Below, in pieces: positions 28,401-43,400 of a stretch of 64,000 nucleotides of DNA (within the stretch, counting starts at the first letter, position 1; each line of letters starts with the position of its first letter). The translations under genes were made by a program, and so were the position numbers. Under the pieces are notes generated by a model that was given only the letters and a program-made list of their open reading frames with translations, was not told the DNA's origin and did no database searches. The DNA is from Chlamydomonas sphaeroides. Taxonomy: Eukaryota > Chlorophyta > Chlorophyceae > Chlamydomonadales > Chlamydomonadaceae. The stretch is taken from assembly GCA_001662425.1 (NCBI GenBank), contig BDDC01000243.1, positions 1-64,000 of the forward strand, given 5' to 3'.

Positions 28401-31400
28401 AATATCTTGCACCGCCTCGCTCCAGGCTTTCCTGTGCAGCTACAGTGGCTCGACGGGTCACCTGTATCTTACCTTCGGTCACGCGGCCTGGCAGGCCGCG
28501 CGGTCGGCTCACCAAACAGCTGCCTCATGTGGGGTGTCAACAGTGTCGCGAATGCATTTGTCTCGGATCACTGGATCCCTGCGCCATGCACCACGGAGAC
28601 TGCGATGCCGCTCTGCCAAGCCGACCTTTACCCCCTTGTGTGTGATGACGCAAAGGGAGGCTCACGGCCTACCAGCAGCCAGCAGGACCTCTTCTGCCCG
28701 CCTGGTGGGCAGGGTTGTATATCTGGGAGCGGCCATCAGAGATAGATGTTTGCGAAAGCCATACCTTTGTATTCGCACCGTCATGCCTACCTGTCATCTG
28801 TCCTCCACCGGCTGCACCTTGCAGGCACTGTCGTCACGGGCCTCTCTGGCGTCATTCCGCCCACAACTCTTGCCCTCGGGGATGGCGCCGTGGCATTCTC
28901 AGCCATCTGCTCGAACACTGCCGCATCACTTGCGCTGGCTCAGAGAGGTGAGCTTGTGTGGTGCTGCTCCGTGTCCTGTGACCTGCCTGCAGTGTCAGCA
29001 GAGCTTTGCTAGCTAGTGGCTGGTTAGCGACAGATTCTCTGGGGATGACCGTGATGCCGCCGACGAATGCATGCTCATAGCTTCCCGAGAAGCCATGCAT
29101 TGCTACCTTGCCGGTCCGCATGACGACACACTCAGTAGATGATGTTACTTACCCGCACCCCCGTCTGCAGACGCGGATATGGCGCCAGCTTGCCGCTCGT
29201 CTTGGTCTATTCCCCGTGTGGAGGGTGCATCGTTTGTTGTCACCAACACGTCCCTGTCAGCAGTCGACACCTGCATCGATGCCTGCGGCCTGGGCTCCAT
29301 GCGGAGCCAGTCTCCCTACCTGCTGCGGCCACTGGCGGTGAGCACAACTCGCTCGCTGCCCTGTCTCGGACGTTGATTGGCCGCACTGCCCTTGCCTAAA
29401 CTTGCCGACCTGTAGGCATACATGCTTGTAACTTGTTTACGTTTGTTACACCCCGCGGATGACATAACCCCGTCTTGGTTCTGGCTCCCTTACAGGTGCT
29501 TTACATGGGCAACGTGTGCAGATGCGCGCGTGCCCTGTCAGGACAGCAACTGCGGTGAGAGCTGATGACTTCAACGCGGTCGTGCCCTCACCAGGCTGGT
29601 GATGCTCTGTGAGCATCCGCCTTACCGCTCAGCACCACCACCACCCCTCGCAGGCCTGCCGAGCTAGCCGCACTCGAGGGCCGCAACTCGTCCTCCTTCG
29701 TCTTGCAGTACGGCCGCAACCCCAGCATCCTGGCGTTGTGCGCAACATCGGAGGAGGCCCTCGAGGTGGCCGTCACCACCGAGACCGCGCCGCTCATGCT
29801 GGGTACGTGCGTCCGTTGTGCGCATGCGCTGCGTGTTCCTTGCTGATTCCCCACGCAGCCTGGTGGCGTAATGAGGCAGTCAAGGTGCATTGTCAAATCG
29901 GCCGCACCCTCCCCACTCGCTTGCAGGCCTGGGCGACCTGGGCTATACCCCGATGCTGACGGCCCTCGTGCGGGACTCAAAGTATCGCGTCTTCACAAAG
30001 CCGGCCACATGGGAGGCTGCGCAGGTGGGACTGGGTGGCGTGATGCCATCATTGGCAGTTGCCCCCGTTTCTCGCACTATAGCACCTCGGGTGGGTTAGG
30101 TGGGCAACCATACACGTAAGGCACACAGTGGCATGCTCTTCAAGACCATGCCCCTCCTGCTGCCTTTTCGCCCGTGTGCACACCGTCCTCCCCATGCCAT
30201 ATCAGCGCCTGTGCGCGCTGCACGGCGGCCACCTGGCGGTGCTGGAGGACACTCAGGACGTGGCGGACATGCTGGCCCTGTTGCAATTCAACCCGGAGGC
30301 GGGCCAGCTGGGGGCCTCGTCCATGTGGCTGGGGCTCTTCATGGCGCAGGCGCCCAACCACCGCTGGGTGGACGGCTCGCAGCTGGCTTACCCCATCCGC
30401 TTTGTGGACGAGTGGGACTACGGTGCGTGCGAATGCTGTTGGGGGGAGCCCCGCCACCCGTGTGTAACCTTTTGCTTGCATGGTCGCATGAGGTCAACGG
30501 CTGTCGGTGTCCGTGCAGCTCCGCCAAACTGCGGCATCCTGCGCCTCGACATCACAACGCCTGCCGGGACTCCCATCATCTCTGGAGGCTCAATCATGGC
30601 CGGCGCCTGGTACGCAGGACTGCTGGGGAAGGACACCGCAATGACACATGGCTCTCTGGAGCCACACCGCTCCGTCACTCAAAGATATGCGTGCCTCTCA
30701 CCCTGACTCACCCCACGCCCGTAGCCATCACATGTATCCCTTTGTGTGCGAGACGAGCACCATCATCGACGACAGCCTCACGGGTGAGCCTTGCTGGGGC
30801 GTTGGATGGCGCCCTGTCGCAAGCCCCATGAATTCCGTCAGGCTAGCAAATTGCGTCAGAATAAGGATTGTGTAGAATACTGACAACCCATGCGAGCCGT
30901 GCGCTAAGTAATTGCTGTATATAAATGCCGAATATGTACGGGCTGCCGCGTAAGGTATGCGATTACCACACTTTGCGCCACTGTGACGCTCGGCCGCTGC
31001 TACTGCTGCTGTGCAGACATTACTCCTGGCGAGACACAGCCGGTCCCGGTGGACCCGGCCTTGGGCCAGTGGGCGATCACGCTGTTCAAGGCCCATGCAC
31101 TGTCGTGGCTGGATGCGCAGCGCATGTGCCGCTACGTGGTGGGTTGTTGCATTCGGTGCCAGCAGTGTTGTCGGGCTAGCTACATTATGAGCTGTTGTTG
31201 AATGCCGAGCCAGGGTGTGTGCCTCCTCGCCTCAACGGTCCCACACCGGCTGCCGTGGTGCGTGTTACGTACGCAGGGCAAGGACCTGGTGTGGTTCTTC
31301 ACGACCGAGGAGCAGGCCTTCATGGCGGCCTGGCTGCGTAACTCCAGCCTCACGGGCGGCCTGTGGACGTCCCTGGCCTACGACCAGGCAGCGGACCGAT

Positions 31401-34400
31401 GCCTGTGGCGGGTCAAGGTGCATGTGCGGGGCAGGGTTTAGGGGCAGCCTGCTGAGTCAGCTGTGACTTTGTGCATGTCCAGCTGTTTGCATGTGGCGTC
31501 TTCTGACAGTTGTAATAAGCTTTGGCAGTGTCACACTCATCACCTTGCACCCGGCATCCGCAGGACGCCCAAGCTGTGGCGTTGTCGACCTGGCCCTTTC
31601 CACGCGACATCGCAAGCCGAACCTCCAGTGAAAAGGCAGCAGACGGCCTGTGCGGACAGCTGCAGGCCGCAACTGGTCAGGTCGCGCTCGTGCCCTGCAG
31701 CAATGTCGCGGCCTTTGCCTGCAAGTCCGGCGCCCCTTGGAGCGGACCACCCCAAGTGCGCAGCACCAGCAGCCTTCCGCCACCGCCGCCACCACCAGCG
31801 CGCATGTTTTCATCACGCCTTGAAGACATGGAGGCTGCAGCGGAGCGTGCACGGCTACGCGAATCCGTCACCTTTACAAGGGGAAGTATTGTCTACACCT
31901 ACATCTCCATAGCACAAGACAGACAAACAGTAAGCTAAGGCCAAATAAATGGCGGCTTGTGCGTGTCGTTATTACTGCATTATCCATGCTATGATACTGA
32001 ACACCATGATCTAGCTTTCCCATAGCGTCTCCAACGTCTATTTGCCTTGCTGATGGCCGTTTCTACAGGCCTACGCTACCTGTCGGGACCTAGGCGGGCA
32101 GCTTGCCGAGTTCTCCTCTCGCAGCGAATTCGACGCGGTGGGTATCATCACCTGACGCTGTCGTGTGTGGCGCACATACGGCATGCCGACACAGCGGCAT
32201 GGCGACCGTAGCCTCACGCGCTGCACGATGCATAATTTCTCACAAGTAAGCATGCGTGCCGTGCTGCCCTCTCCTTGCCTGGATCATGCATGAGGCAGGT
32301 GGCGGACACGCTGCGCACATTTCTAACGGGGAAATCGACGGCCATTATGGGGTGCGTGTAGCCGGCTAGGACTGACATACGCTCGCTAGGATGGCACAAT
32401 GGCACATACTGCGTGGCCGAGTCGACAGTTATGCCACTTGCACAACGGCAAACCAGCAGCTGGGTGCACGTTGTGCTGTGCTTCACTCGCTGGCTAGTTG
32501 CTCTGCATGCCAAACAAGCAAGTGGCTGGTCTCATATATTCATGTATGTGCACTGGTACGTGCGCATCCACAGCTTCTTCTGGTTTGGGCTGCAGCGGGA
32601 CCCGGCCGACCCCAGCCGCTTTGTTTACACCAGTGGCAACACGCCTGCCGCCAGCGCCATGGCGTGGGGAAAGGACGAGCCAGGTGGGTACAACTTCGTG
32701 TGGGGTTGGGGAACTGCACAAATGCATGGGAAGCTATCACGCCTTTACCACTGCACCCGTTTCACATGTTGAGCCAGCCAGCACACGACACGCTTATGGA
32801 GCCATTGCCGCACCACTTCCCCTCGCAGACAATTTTGAGGGAACTGAGGCATGTGCCCTGGCGAGCTTCTACTTCAGGGTGGGTTTGAACCTGCAGGAAC
32901 ACAATGCCATTTCCGTGCTTGGCTCTCGCTGTCACGAGAGGCTGCAGGTGCGGGCATGCCGAGTGCCTAAACACCGGTCAACATTCGCAGAATGTCGACA
33001 TATGGTTATACAGCACCGCATACCGGAGCCTAGTCCAGAGCATTGAAGAAGAGATCGCACTGATGGAGAAAAAAATGGACGAGGTGAGCCATAGCAGTTC
33101 CATGCAATCGCTATGGCCTGTCACGCATGGCTGTGGCTACCTTACTTTATCATGGGTTGCGCACATGGCCTGAAGCCCCATACATACTACACTGTATGTA
33201 TGTTCACCTTGCGTACTGCTCCGATCATGTGGCGCCTTCTGTCGTCCATCATGGCCACACACAGAACAAGCCTGGCGCGTCTCGAGCTCGCTATGACGCA
33301 GGACAAGCAAGTTCAATATATCAGAGAGCGGCCGCCAACCTTGAAATCCTCAAGCAGAAGCGGGAAGCCGCAAAAACCACGATTCCAAGCTCAGAGCTGG
33401 AAGGCTTGCTGAGGTGATCATGGCGTGTACATACTGTACATAGACGCAAGTCAGTGCTACCTACGGCAAGCACTTGCTTACCCTGCCTTTATCCTCTGAG
33501 TGCTACCGCCAACCCTCAACGATTGTGAACCCTCTTGAATTCCAGAGCTGACCCAATAGACCCAACCATTTGACTCGTGTTACATTTCCGCTCGCTCTCC
33601 CAGGCAACGCAATCAGTGGAGCGACATCAAGTGCAACTACTGGCGGCCAGTCCTGTAAGCCATAACATGATCGTATTTATACATGCACAGCCGCATAAGG
33701 GCATTACAGGAAAGGGCGCAGCCAAGCTGTGTGAACCCCTGGATGCATTGCACAACTATCAATATAAACAACCAGCCACACCTGTAATCAATCATACGTG
33801 AGGCAGCTGCATCCCCTGAAAACCAACATTGTGTACGTACGGCGGCTGCATTCCCTGCTTACAGGTGCCAGGTAACGACCACGACCACTAGCTGGCTGGT
33901 GTCGCAGGAGGATCGGGGTTGTGAGATTTGGTCCTGGGGCCGAGGCTGCTCTGCTTTGCCTAGCACGCACGGCAGTCACTGGCACTGATCTGTAAACATA
34001 CGGAACTGACACGCTGGACATTACTGGCTCTGGTCCGCTTTATCCTCCCGTCATCGCTTCTGTGCCTGCAGTCTTTGGCCCTGCCGGTCGCACCCGTTGT
34101 GACCACCAACGAGGAGCTATCAAATCTTGAATTCCAAGGTCTTTACCGCTGCTTGTGTGAACGTCAAGCGTGCATGGGGCGCCTACATGCTACTATATGT
34201 CGTCGTTTCTTACTTTGTTATCTTTGATTTACCACGTGTGCACCTGAATGTTTTTTCGCAGTTTCGGTTTTCAACTCGCACTACACCATGTTTGGGTCGC
34301 TCATGACATGGCCCGAGGCCAAGGTGAGCATTTATGCGCAGCAAAATATCTCGACTAACCTCGACCACAACCCGACACGCAGAGGATGCCTTGGTCCTGC

Positions 34401-37400
34401 CATGCCCTCCACTCATAGTCTTTTGCCCCTGACGACACCCTTTCAGACGTACTGCCAAGCCAAGAAGATGGTGGGTTTCAATCTGTCCATCCCGTAAATG
34501 CAGCTGGTTTATTTTTCAGCCCATTCCCACATGCACATGCAAGTTTATATTTGCTGGTACTAATGTTGCATGTGTTTCGTCCTTATCCCATCGACCAGAT
34601 TCTGGTTGACTTCGCAACGGTTGGGCCGGACAGGCAGATAGTTCCTGCACAGCCCAACAACTTGCAGCAGATGAAAAGCGTGTCCCACTGCACGTGTACG
34701 CACATCTGCCGTGGAATGCTCCTCACGTAAATAATGCCAGTGCTATGCTGCTGTGGCTTGCTTTTATGTCTTCCAGGAGGCGGAGTGGCTTCACGTCATC
34801 CGCAGCTACATGGCCTATGTGCAGAGCCTGCCGGGCAGCTTCAGCGAGCCACTGGTTTCAACATGTGAGCCAGACGTGCGCTGGGGGGGCCCCGTCCCGT
34901 ATCCACCATTGATTCTGAAATGACGTGCGTGATGCCCCATGTATGCGCTGGCACATGCCGTGGCGACAACCATGTTTGGCAGGGACGGGTCTCAACAACT
35001 ACGGCGCCGCAGACATTGTCGCCACAAATGTGGCGCTGACAAACATTGGCGCATACGCATCCTCGCTATATAGTGTAGACTGGCCGGCCTCCATGGCTTT
35101 CAACGGCAACAATCAGGACATGTTCCACTCAGGTGTGCTCCTGCGTGCACCTGCAGAAACAAAGGCCAGCTACAGTGGCAGGAATTTGAGTCATTGATAT
35201 ACCATTGCTCACTGCCTTACTCTGCAGGCACCAATGACGTCCAACCATGGCTCTCCGTCAAGCTCGTGACAGCCTACGCCATTGTTCGAGTCGTAATACA
35301 CAACCGCATGGGTGCGTAAGCACGTGTGTTCTGAGAGCGAGGCACCCCATGGGTGGCCACAGATGGGATGCCAGACGACTGGCTCATACGCACTGCGCTC
35401 GCCTTTATTTGCTGACCCCATCTCGAGCTATAGCAGCGAGGGCCTGCCTTGTCCCGCTGCTGTATCCTACGCCACGCTGCCCCACACGCAGATTGCTGCT
35501 GGGACCGGCTGCTGAACTTTGAGGTGCGCACGTGCGTGGTTGGTCCGAGCGGCAAGCCACAGCCATCACGGAGAGAGGTTGTCTTCAGCCCCGCACCTAC
35601 CTGCATAGATGCGGGGCGGGCCCGGGCCAGCACAAACCAACCACAACATACATTGATCGTCGTGCGCCTGCCGCATGCCCATCCCGAACCTTTTGTTTGT
35701 GGACATGCGCCTGCTGCTCCCCCGCTACTTCCTGTGGCCGCCTGCTTGCTTGCCCCCACCGCGCCGTCGCGTGCGCCCGCCCGCTCAACAAACGTTGTGC
35801 TTGCAGATCCGGGTTGGCAACACAAGCGTCACAGCAGCTGGCCAGGTGCGCACATTGCAGATCCCCAGCCATACATCTAGAGCAGGCGGCTGCAAGGTTG
35901 TTGTTGTGTCGATGCGTAGAAACTGCGTATGTAACTCAAGCTTCTCTTTACGTACAACACCTGCACACTTTATGCATCCTTGTCATGCCAGGATCTCACC
36001 GCCAACCAGTTAGCGTACAAGCACCCCTGGGGCTCCCCGGTGCCACCGGGTCCCAACACCGTACGCATGGACACTGTCTTGGTAAGAATGGACAAGTCAG
36101 AATAAATAACAGGCGTGCGGCGTCTGCCGTTTTATGACCAGGCGTTTGGATTCAGTTCTCGCCACGCAACTGACCGTTTACCACACCGTACATGTGTATG
36201 GTGTGGCGCTGACGTGTAGGTCGGCAACTGGGTCACGCTGCAGGTGTGCTTGGTTGCTCGCTCGGCACGCACAATAGTCAATGCCGTACATCATTTGCAG
36301 CTTGCATCGCTCGTTCGGCGGCGTGCATACATGGGCTGCTGCCATGTCTGATTACCTGCCATGCATTGAAGGGTGACGGCGTTCGCCTTAATCTGCTGTG
36401 CCACGTAACATATATAACTCAAACCCATCCAGACGTCTGCGCTCCGTTTGTTTGTTTTGCCCGCCCACAGAACTTTAACAAACCAAACGGATTGTATTAT
36501 GCTATCAACATCAACGAGTTTGAGGTCTGGGGTGGCTTCATCCCCGGTGCGTAGAATCATGAAAGCAGAGGACAGTCACCAGTGACTGGAGGGGTACTAG
36601 GAACTCCATATTATTATACATATACACATACATATTTATCCACCTGCCCAGGGTCTGCCGGACTCCTATGCCTGTGCCGGCGTCAGTTTCAACCGATGCA
36701 TCCGCTTATGTGCGTGTAACTGGTGTGCTCATGTTTTCACATGCTACCGCACGCAGAGGGTCGCTACGTTGGTGCCCCAGGGGTAGTTTTCAGTTCTCTG
36801 GGTGCAAGAGCGAGCAACACAACAGGGTAAGTGGGATGTCAAAGTGCAGCTGCGGCCACCGCGTGCTTGCTTGCTGTGCGCTGTGGACACTGGGTGATAG
36901 CTCGTCAAGTCGCGACAGGCCTGCACCCTCTAACGTGTGTGCAAACCACGCGCAGGTTTTATTTTGAGTACTTCAACTCGGCTAGCCAGCAGCTTGCGGA
37001 CGGCCGCCTCTGCTACAGGTGGGTCAGCAGCTGCCCGCCCTCCGTGCTTGTGCGTTTTTGCACCTTGCAACTCCAGTAGCAAGCAGCCCTTGGACAACCG
37101 GGTGGGACACAATGCGCCTGGCTTGCTTGGGCTGTACATGCGGCTCCCCAGCCAGCAATACCCGCACCGCAATACCATGCAGCACATGCAGTACGACACC
37201 GCTGGCACACACACACAGCTAAGCGTGATGCCTTGAATTGCCTGTATTATACTCGTGTCGATGGTGGGCGTGGGGACTCCGTCCCACACATGGCCTGCCA
37301 TCCTTAATCTTGCGACGTGCGTGGATGCATAGGCTCTGCACGTGCCATAACCATTTCGATTTCTTTTGTGGCTTCGTTGCGTTGCAGGCTCAACATTGAC

Positions 37401-40400
37401 CCGCCGAACCAGAGGGCAGGCATCGTGCCCGCCAACTGCAGTGGTGAGCATATTGTGGACGTTACTTGGTGGAATGCGGTGCAGTACGTGCATGAACACA
37501 CGTCCATATGCCCAAGCGAATCAACCTTTCAAACTGCCCGTCCATATCGCCCTACAGCCGAGCGCTTGCGGCCTCTCTGCCGGAGCGCAAAGTCGGCATT
37601 TCCATCATACGAAAGTGGGGTCATCAATGGGCTCCGCTTCTCCTTGTTTTCACAGGTCAGCGAGCCCACGCACGCCCCGTGCATATGCTTGCTTGTCGCG
37701 GAATTGTGCGTGTCACCAACCACTCAACCCATCTCGACCCTCGTGGGGCCACCAGCCGCACACCTGGGCCCGAGCTCGGGAGGCCTGCCTTGCTTACGGT
37801 GGCGACCTTGCGACCTTCCGGTAACATCTGGCGGCGTATGCAGCAGAAAGAGCCGCATACAGAGCACAGCTATGCTTAATCTTGGCATAACCAAATCAAC
37901 ACGATGACGCGTGCTTGTGTACCATGCACTGACTTGTCTTGCAGGGATGACGCGGAGTGGGACGGAGAGGGCCTTCCTGCAGGCGTCCTTCTGGAGCCGC
38001 ATGGTGGTGCAGCACAGGATGGCATCTTCCGTGTTGCAGAACGGCAAGGTGGGATCTCGCTGCATGCGCAATGTGCGCAATTCTGCACAGCGAATTTGGT
38101 GTGTGGCGCCAACTACTACTGGAACTGTCGAAAGCCCGAACTGCGCACTAAAGCATGCTGTGCTATCTGCTGCTGTTGTAGAACTACACCTTCATAAACC
38201 TCTACATTGGCCTGTCCAGCCTAGCCATTGGTGCGAGCCTGGGATGCGGATGCCCAATGCGGCTCGCTAGGCGACATAATACCAGGGTCCACGGCAGCTA
38301 CGGATAATGTCAGACAAAAGGCGCAGCAGACAGTCATGTGCTCGCTGCAACCGCTTTGACACATTATCTGCACTACATGCAGAGGCCGAGGGCTGGCGCT
38401 TCGTTGGTTACCCGCTGCGCTCCATGGAAACACATCCGGCTTGGAACGCGACCCAGCCATCAGCAGGCGGCGGTGAGATCCCTCAAATTCGTGCTCCGGT
38501 CTGATGATGGGTCTAGCGCATTCTGCGTGAGCACTGCTGCACGTCCCGTGTCAACTTGCATGCGCGTGCGGTCGGTGGTGCAGGATGCGCCTACGTGCAC
38601 GCGGGAGCCGAGACACAGGCCGGCACCCTGCCCCTGGACCCCACCGTGCAATGGATTGCGGCCCGCTGCGACACTCCCCTGCCATTCATGTGAGCAAGCA
38701 AACGTATTAGCAGTTAGCCTTTGACAGCGGCATCCATGCTTCTTGCTTGCTGGCCCTGGAACAACACGAATGAATATATTTGCTTGGTGTGGGGTGGCGT
38801 GGCTGCAGGTGCGCCTCACCAGTTGCAACCGAGCCGATACCAACCCAGGCATCCGCAACCAACCTGGCGCTGTTCAGGCGCGTGTCAACCTGCTGATTGC
38901 CAACACATACAGGGAACTGCACAAACAGGATGAACACCGCAATTGCAACTGTGAATCAAGTAATTCAGTATCGAGCATCTATACCCACGGCAATTCGCAT
39001 GCCTACACTTTGCAGGCCTGCGTACGCCAGCTCGCTGTACCCCAACCCACTCATGACCGCCATCAAAGTTGTTGACGGCTTTACAACCAGCGGCATCACA
39101 GGTGTGTGCTGTGGCTGAGCCCTGCTTGCTCGGGCAGCGAAGGTGTAAACCGCCGGCCTGTGACTGAGTTTTGTACTACACTACATTGCCGGGTGCAATT
39201 CAATTGTTTTCATCATGCCCCGTGCCCCCACATGCTGCTTTTGTCCTGTATTTCCCTGTGTACGTTGCGCTCAGCGAATCCGTCGTTGGATAACTACATT
39301 TTTGCTACCTTTGACAATCATACGCGTCCGTTCCTGAGCATCGACCTAGGCCGGCGCTCAGTCGTCACACGGATATACATCGTCAACAGAATGGGTGCGT
39401 GTCTGTACATATATATGTGTTGCGGGCGTAGTGAAACGTCCAGTCATCGCATGCCATGGTGGAGCACCCAACCCGACTGACATGCCGCCAGTGACCATCC
39501 ATTCCCGGATTACTTCCTGCGCAGATTGCTGCAGCGGCAAGTAGCTGGCTTTGGGGCCTAGGACCGTAGTCGAGGTTGTTTGGCTGGGCCAGCGCGGCCT
39601 ACCTTGTGCTCGCCCTGCTGGCAGCACTGCTCCAGCTCTCCGCAAACTCCTGATGGAAGACGACCGCCAATAAAGTCTGATGCCCATGCATCTGCGCAGA
39701 CCGTTTTGTGCAGGTGGAGGTCCGGGGTGGCGTGCAGCCCATCACAGACGCGGTGCGAGCGAGTGGGGAGCGGCCACGCATGGGAAATGCTGCTCAAAGA
39801 TGGTCCGTCAACAGACAGGCCGCCGCTGCTCTGCAGACTCACATCAACATGACCGGGATGAACGCGCTTATTTGGAGGCAGGCAGGTTGCTTGATCTTGG
39901 TGCATACAGAGCAGCACATGCTTGGTGTTCATCTAGTTCACCTGCGCACTTGTAGTAGTGGAGCCACTTGTTCTGCTGCTTGCATGCATAGGAAGGCGCC
40001 CCTGAGCCGATGGTTGCTCCAGCAGATAAGATATTCTAACGCTTGCTCCACACAGTACGTAAATGCCCCAACCCTTCCTGACACCGCAGCAATCTACTGC
40101 CGCCTTCTTCTACCTCACCATCGACCGCACCACGCCTGGAGCCAACGCGGCGACCTGGCCGGTGGGTCGCAAACGTATGAACGTTATGCGCATAATTACA
40201 GCCTGATCTTGCTGCATGCCATCTTGACCTCCCTTCAACCAAAACGACTGCATGCATGTCACGCAGTGGGGTGATGTGCGCTTTGTTACGATCCAGGTGC
40301 GTGAGATGCTACCTCCCATCGTTTTGCCTACATGTCTGGGACGGATGCCGTTACGGATTACCACCACGGGTTGCCCCACCCCGTGTGTTGCCTCAACAAC

Positions 40401-43400
40401 TCACACATGTGTGATGTTTGGATCACTGGGCTGTCTAGATGCTGTTAACACCCTATCCGTTGCAAGCACGAACACCTGTGAATACCTCAATGTATCGGCC
40501 CACGTCCGCTGTTGCACGCACACACACGCAGAACAATGCCAGTGCCCGATCAATCATGAACTTCCTCGAGCTCGAAGTCTGGGGCTGGGCCGCGCCAGGT
40601 GCTGGAACGAGCTTGCTGTTTACCTCTGCTTGCTGTGTGCACACATCTCGCTGAAGACATCAACGTGCGATGCTCCCGTGTCACTTGCTAGCATGTGCTC
40701 CGTCCCGCGCTGTTCAAGTTAACACGGCTGCTCCTTGATGACCGCAGTGCTTAACGCCGCACTGCTCAAGCCCGCATACTTAAGCACCATTGACACAACC
40801 AATGCCGCAAACATCAAGTGTGAGCAAGTTGGCAGCCGAATGGCGACAAGCTCTATCTGCCCACAGCAGCAGCAGCATCCTGACGCCTATTCGTGGACCC
40901 ATTCAGCAGCACCTAGTGAACTCGGTTCCATCCCCTGCGGTTCGGTCGTCCCCCAGTGGCTCAATACGCCGTTGACAACTCGACATCAGGGAATCAGGCC
41001 GGCGCATTGCCAGCGGACTCCACACCGTGGTTGGCTGTAAGTTCAAGCACAGTCAAGCGTGCAGCAGTTTGGTTCGTGATGACGGGGGTTTACTTTAATA
41101 GTAGCGCTTGCTTTGCTCTGCCTACAATAATAAATAGTTGTGTTACGTACCTCCATGTTTACGTTTGCCTTGATCTTAAGGAATTTGCATCCACGCTGCT
41201 CCATTCGCAGGTTGATCTCCAGACTGTGTTTGCTGTTGGAGGTTTCGCCATCTGGAGGTTGGTGCTTGCTTGTGTGCCCTTGTGGCAGCGGGAGCACATA
41301 CTTGCCGATGCACACATGCATGCACCGGGTGATTTTTATCGACCCATGCCCGCCTCTGCTTCCGTTGCTTGCCGCTGCAGAGACGGTGGGTTCCTGCCAA
41401 GCTGGAGTGCGTGCCTGTGATGCTGCCCCGCACATAAGTATATTGTACACACCCGCACATGATGAAGCGCCGCAAGTGTTATTGTGACGCACCATCTGGG
41501 GAAGTGAAGTCTGCGCTGAAGTTCGCAATGACGCATAGGCCCGCCCAGTCAGTCTGTCTATCTGCAGGGGATGCAGATTTCTCGGGCTCCGGCTGCTTGC
41601 TTGCGCCGCTGGACAGATCGATGCTGATTTTCCCTTCTCCCTGAATCAATGCCTGCGTGACTCCAGCCTGCTGCGATGAGGCGCTGATAAAAAGCGAGGT
41701 GTGCATATTGAGCTGGGGCCCTTCAAGACGCACGTACATGCATACCCAGGCTAGATAGACGACGAGCGACGTTGGCCTTGCGACGCGCCGCTCGTGGCAC
41801 GGCGGGGGTGCCGGCATAATGACATTTTCGGCCGCTAACGTTTGATATGGGGCACGGCTGTGTACTTTGAACCGGCAGATCCGCGTGGGCTTCGCCCCTA
41901 TTGACAGCCGTGACGACTACCTGGACGCAAACGCGCCGGCGTTGACGCAGGTGCGACCGGCGGGCATTGTTACTATATCGCGCCACAAGCCATGCACGAG
42001 TAGCGTGACTGGCGTTCGTTCGTGCGAGGGTAGCGAGAAACTCACGACAAGAAACAGACTGCAACAGCTAGGTTGGTGGAGGCGGCGAACGTGCCGTTGG
42101 ATTCGGACACACACAGCATCAGCCCCGTCATTGCTGATCTCTGAGGGCTGCAATGCAGCGGAAGCTCGACGGCAGATAGAGCTGCCATGCACGTACGCCC
42201 AAGGAGGCCCGCCCTTGACTTGCCCTGACCGCGGTCACGGGCCCACTTTTTGCCCCACACATGCCCGCAGCGAATCGTTGGCCCTTACCAAAGCACGTAT
42301 CTCGCCACGCCGGTGGGTCTCCAAAGCTTGTGTACATGTTACACGTGCCATCCCCGCCAGATCTAGATTGTGAGGCAGCATGCACGCATGTCTTGCATCT
42401 GGTGTGCTCACGTGTACATGTAGGTATGGGGCCGCTACGTTTCTTATCAGCAGACCTTCATCAACGCGGGAGCCATGTGAGCTATGTGTCTGCTGCAACG
42501 CCGATAGATGCTGCAGAATAGACGCGTGTCTTGTCCGGCTGACCGATTGCAGTACTGAGATGCGTTGATGCAGCTACCCTCGCTTGTTGGTACCGTGACA
42601 GATTCGCCGTATTCGAGTTCCGAGTGTGGGCCTGGCCCCTCGAACCAGGTGCGATGGATTTGCAGCGCCCATGCTACCTATCGTGGCCCGTTATTCGTTG
42701 GTCTACACCAACAAAACAACGCTTGCATGCGTACGTAAATTTTGTTTGTCGGCATCCGAGCTAGCCTGAACCCCAGCTGGATGACTGCCCGCAGCGCTCG
42801 TGGCAGCCACCATCCCCGCCAAGCCCAGCACGGTGACGAACCTCGCCTTCCAGCGCCCGGCCTTTCTGAGCAGCACGCTCGGCCCGGACTTTGCCCCTGC
42901 CGAAGCGGTGGATGGCAACGTCTCCACAGACGACACGAACCTCGCACACTCGGCCTTCAACGACCTCCGCGTGCGTCTGTAGGGGGCTGGCGAGCCATAG
43001 GTCGCCGTGGCGCATAGAAGTGCTTGCTACAGTAGGTTGTCCCCAGGTCCGATTAACACCCCGACTCCTCTCCGGCCATCCTCCGTTGCTCCCATAGCCG
43101 TGGCTGTCAATCAGCCTCGCCCAGGCTAGTCGCATCACCAGGTGAGCAATGAAGCTAGCGGGTGCTCGTGCTGCAATACAGACATGGCCCGCCCCACGTA
43201 TGCTAAGGGCACAATCATCCCTTGCTCGCGCGGCTAACCATGATTTCTTACATGGCACCGATCCATACATGGCATCTCATCCATGCAGGATCACCATTTG
43301 GAACAGGGCCAGCCAGCGTCAGCGACTGTACGCTGCTGGTGCGTTGATTGGCACAGGAGCCCATGGATGCACGCGCCTTCACACCGCGCTAGCTCGTGTT

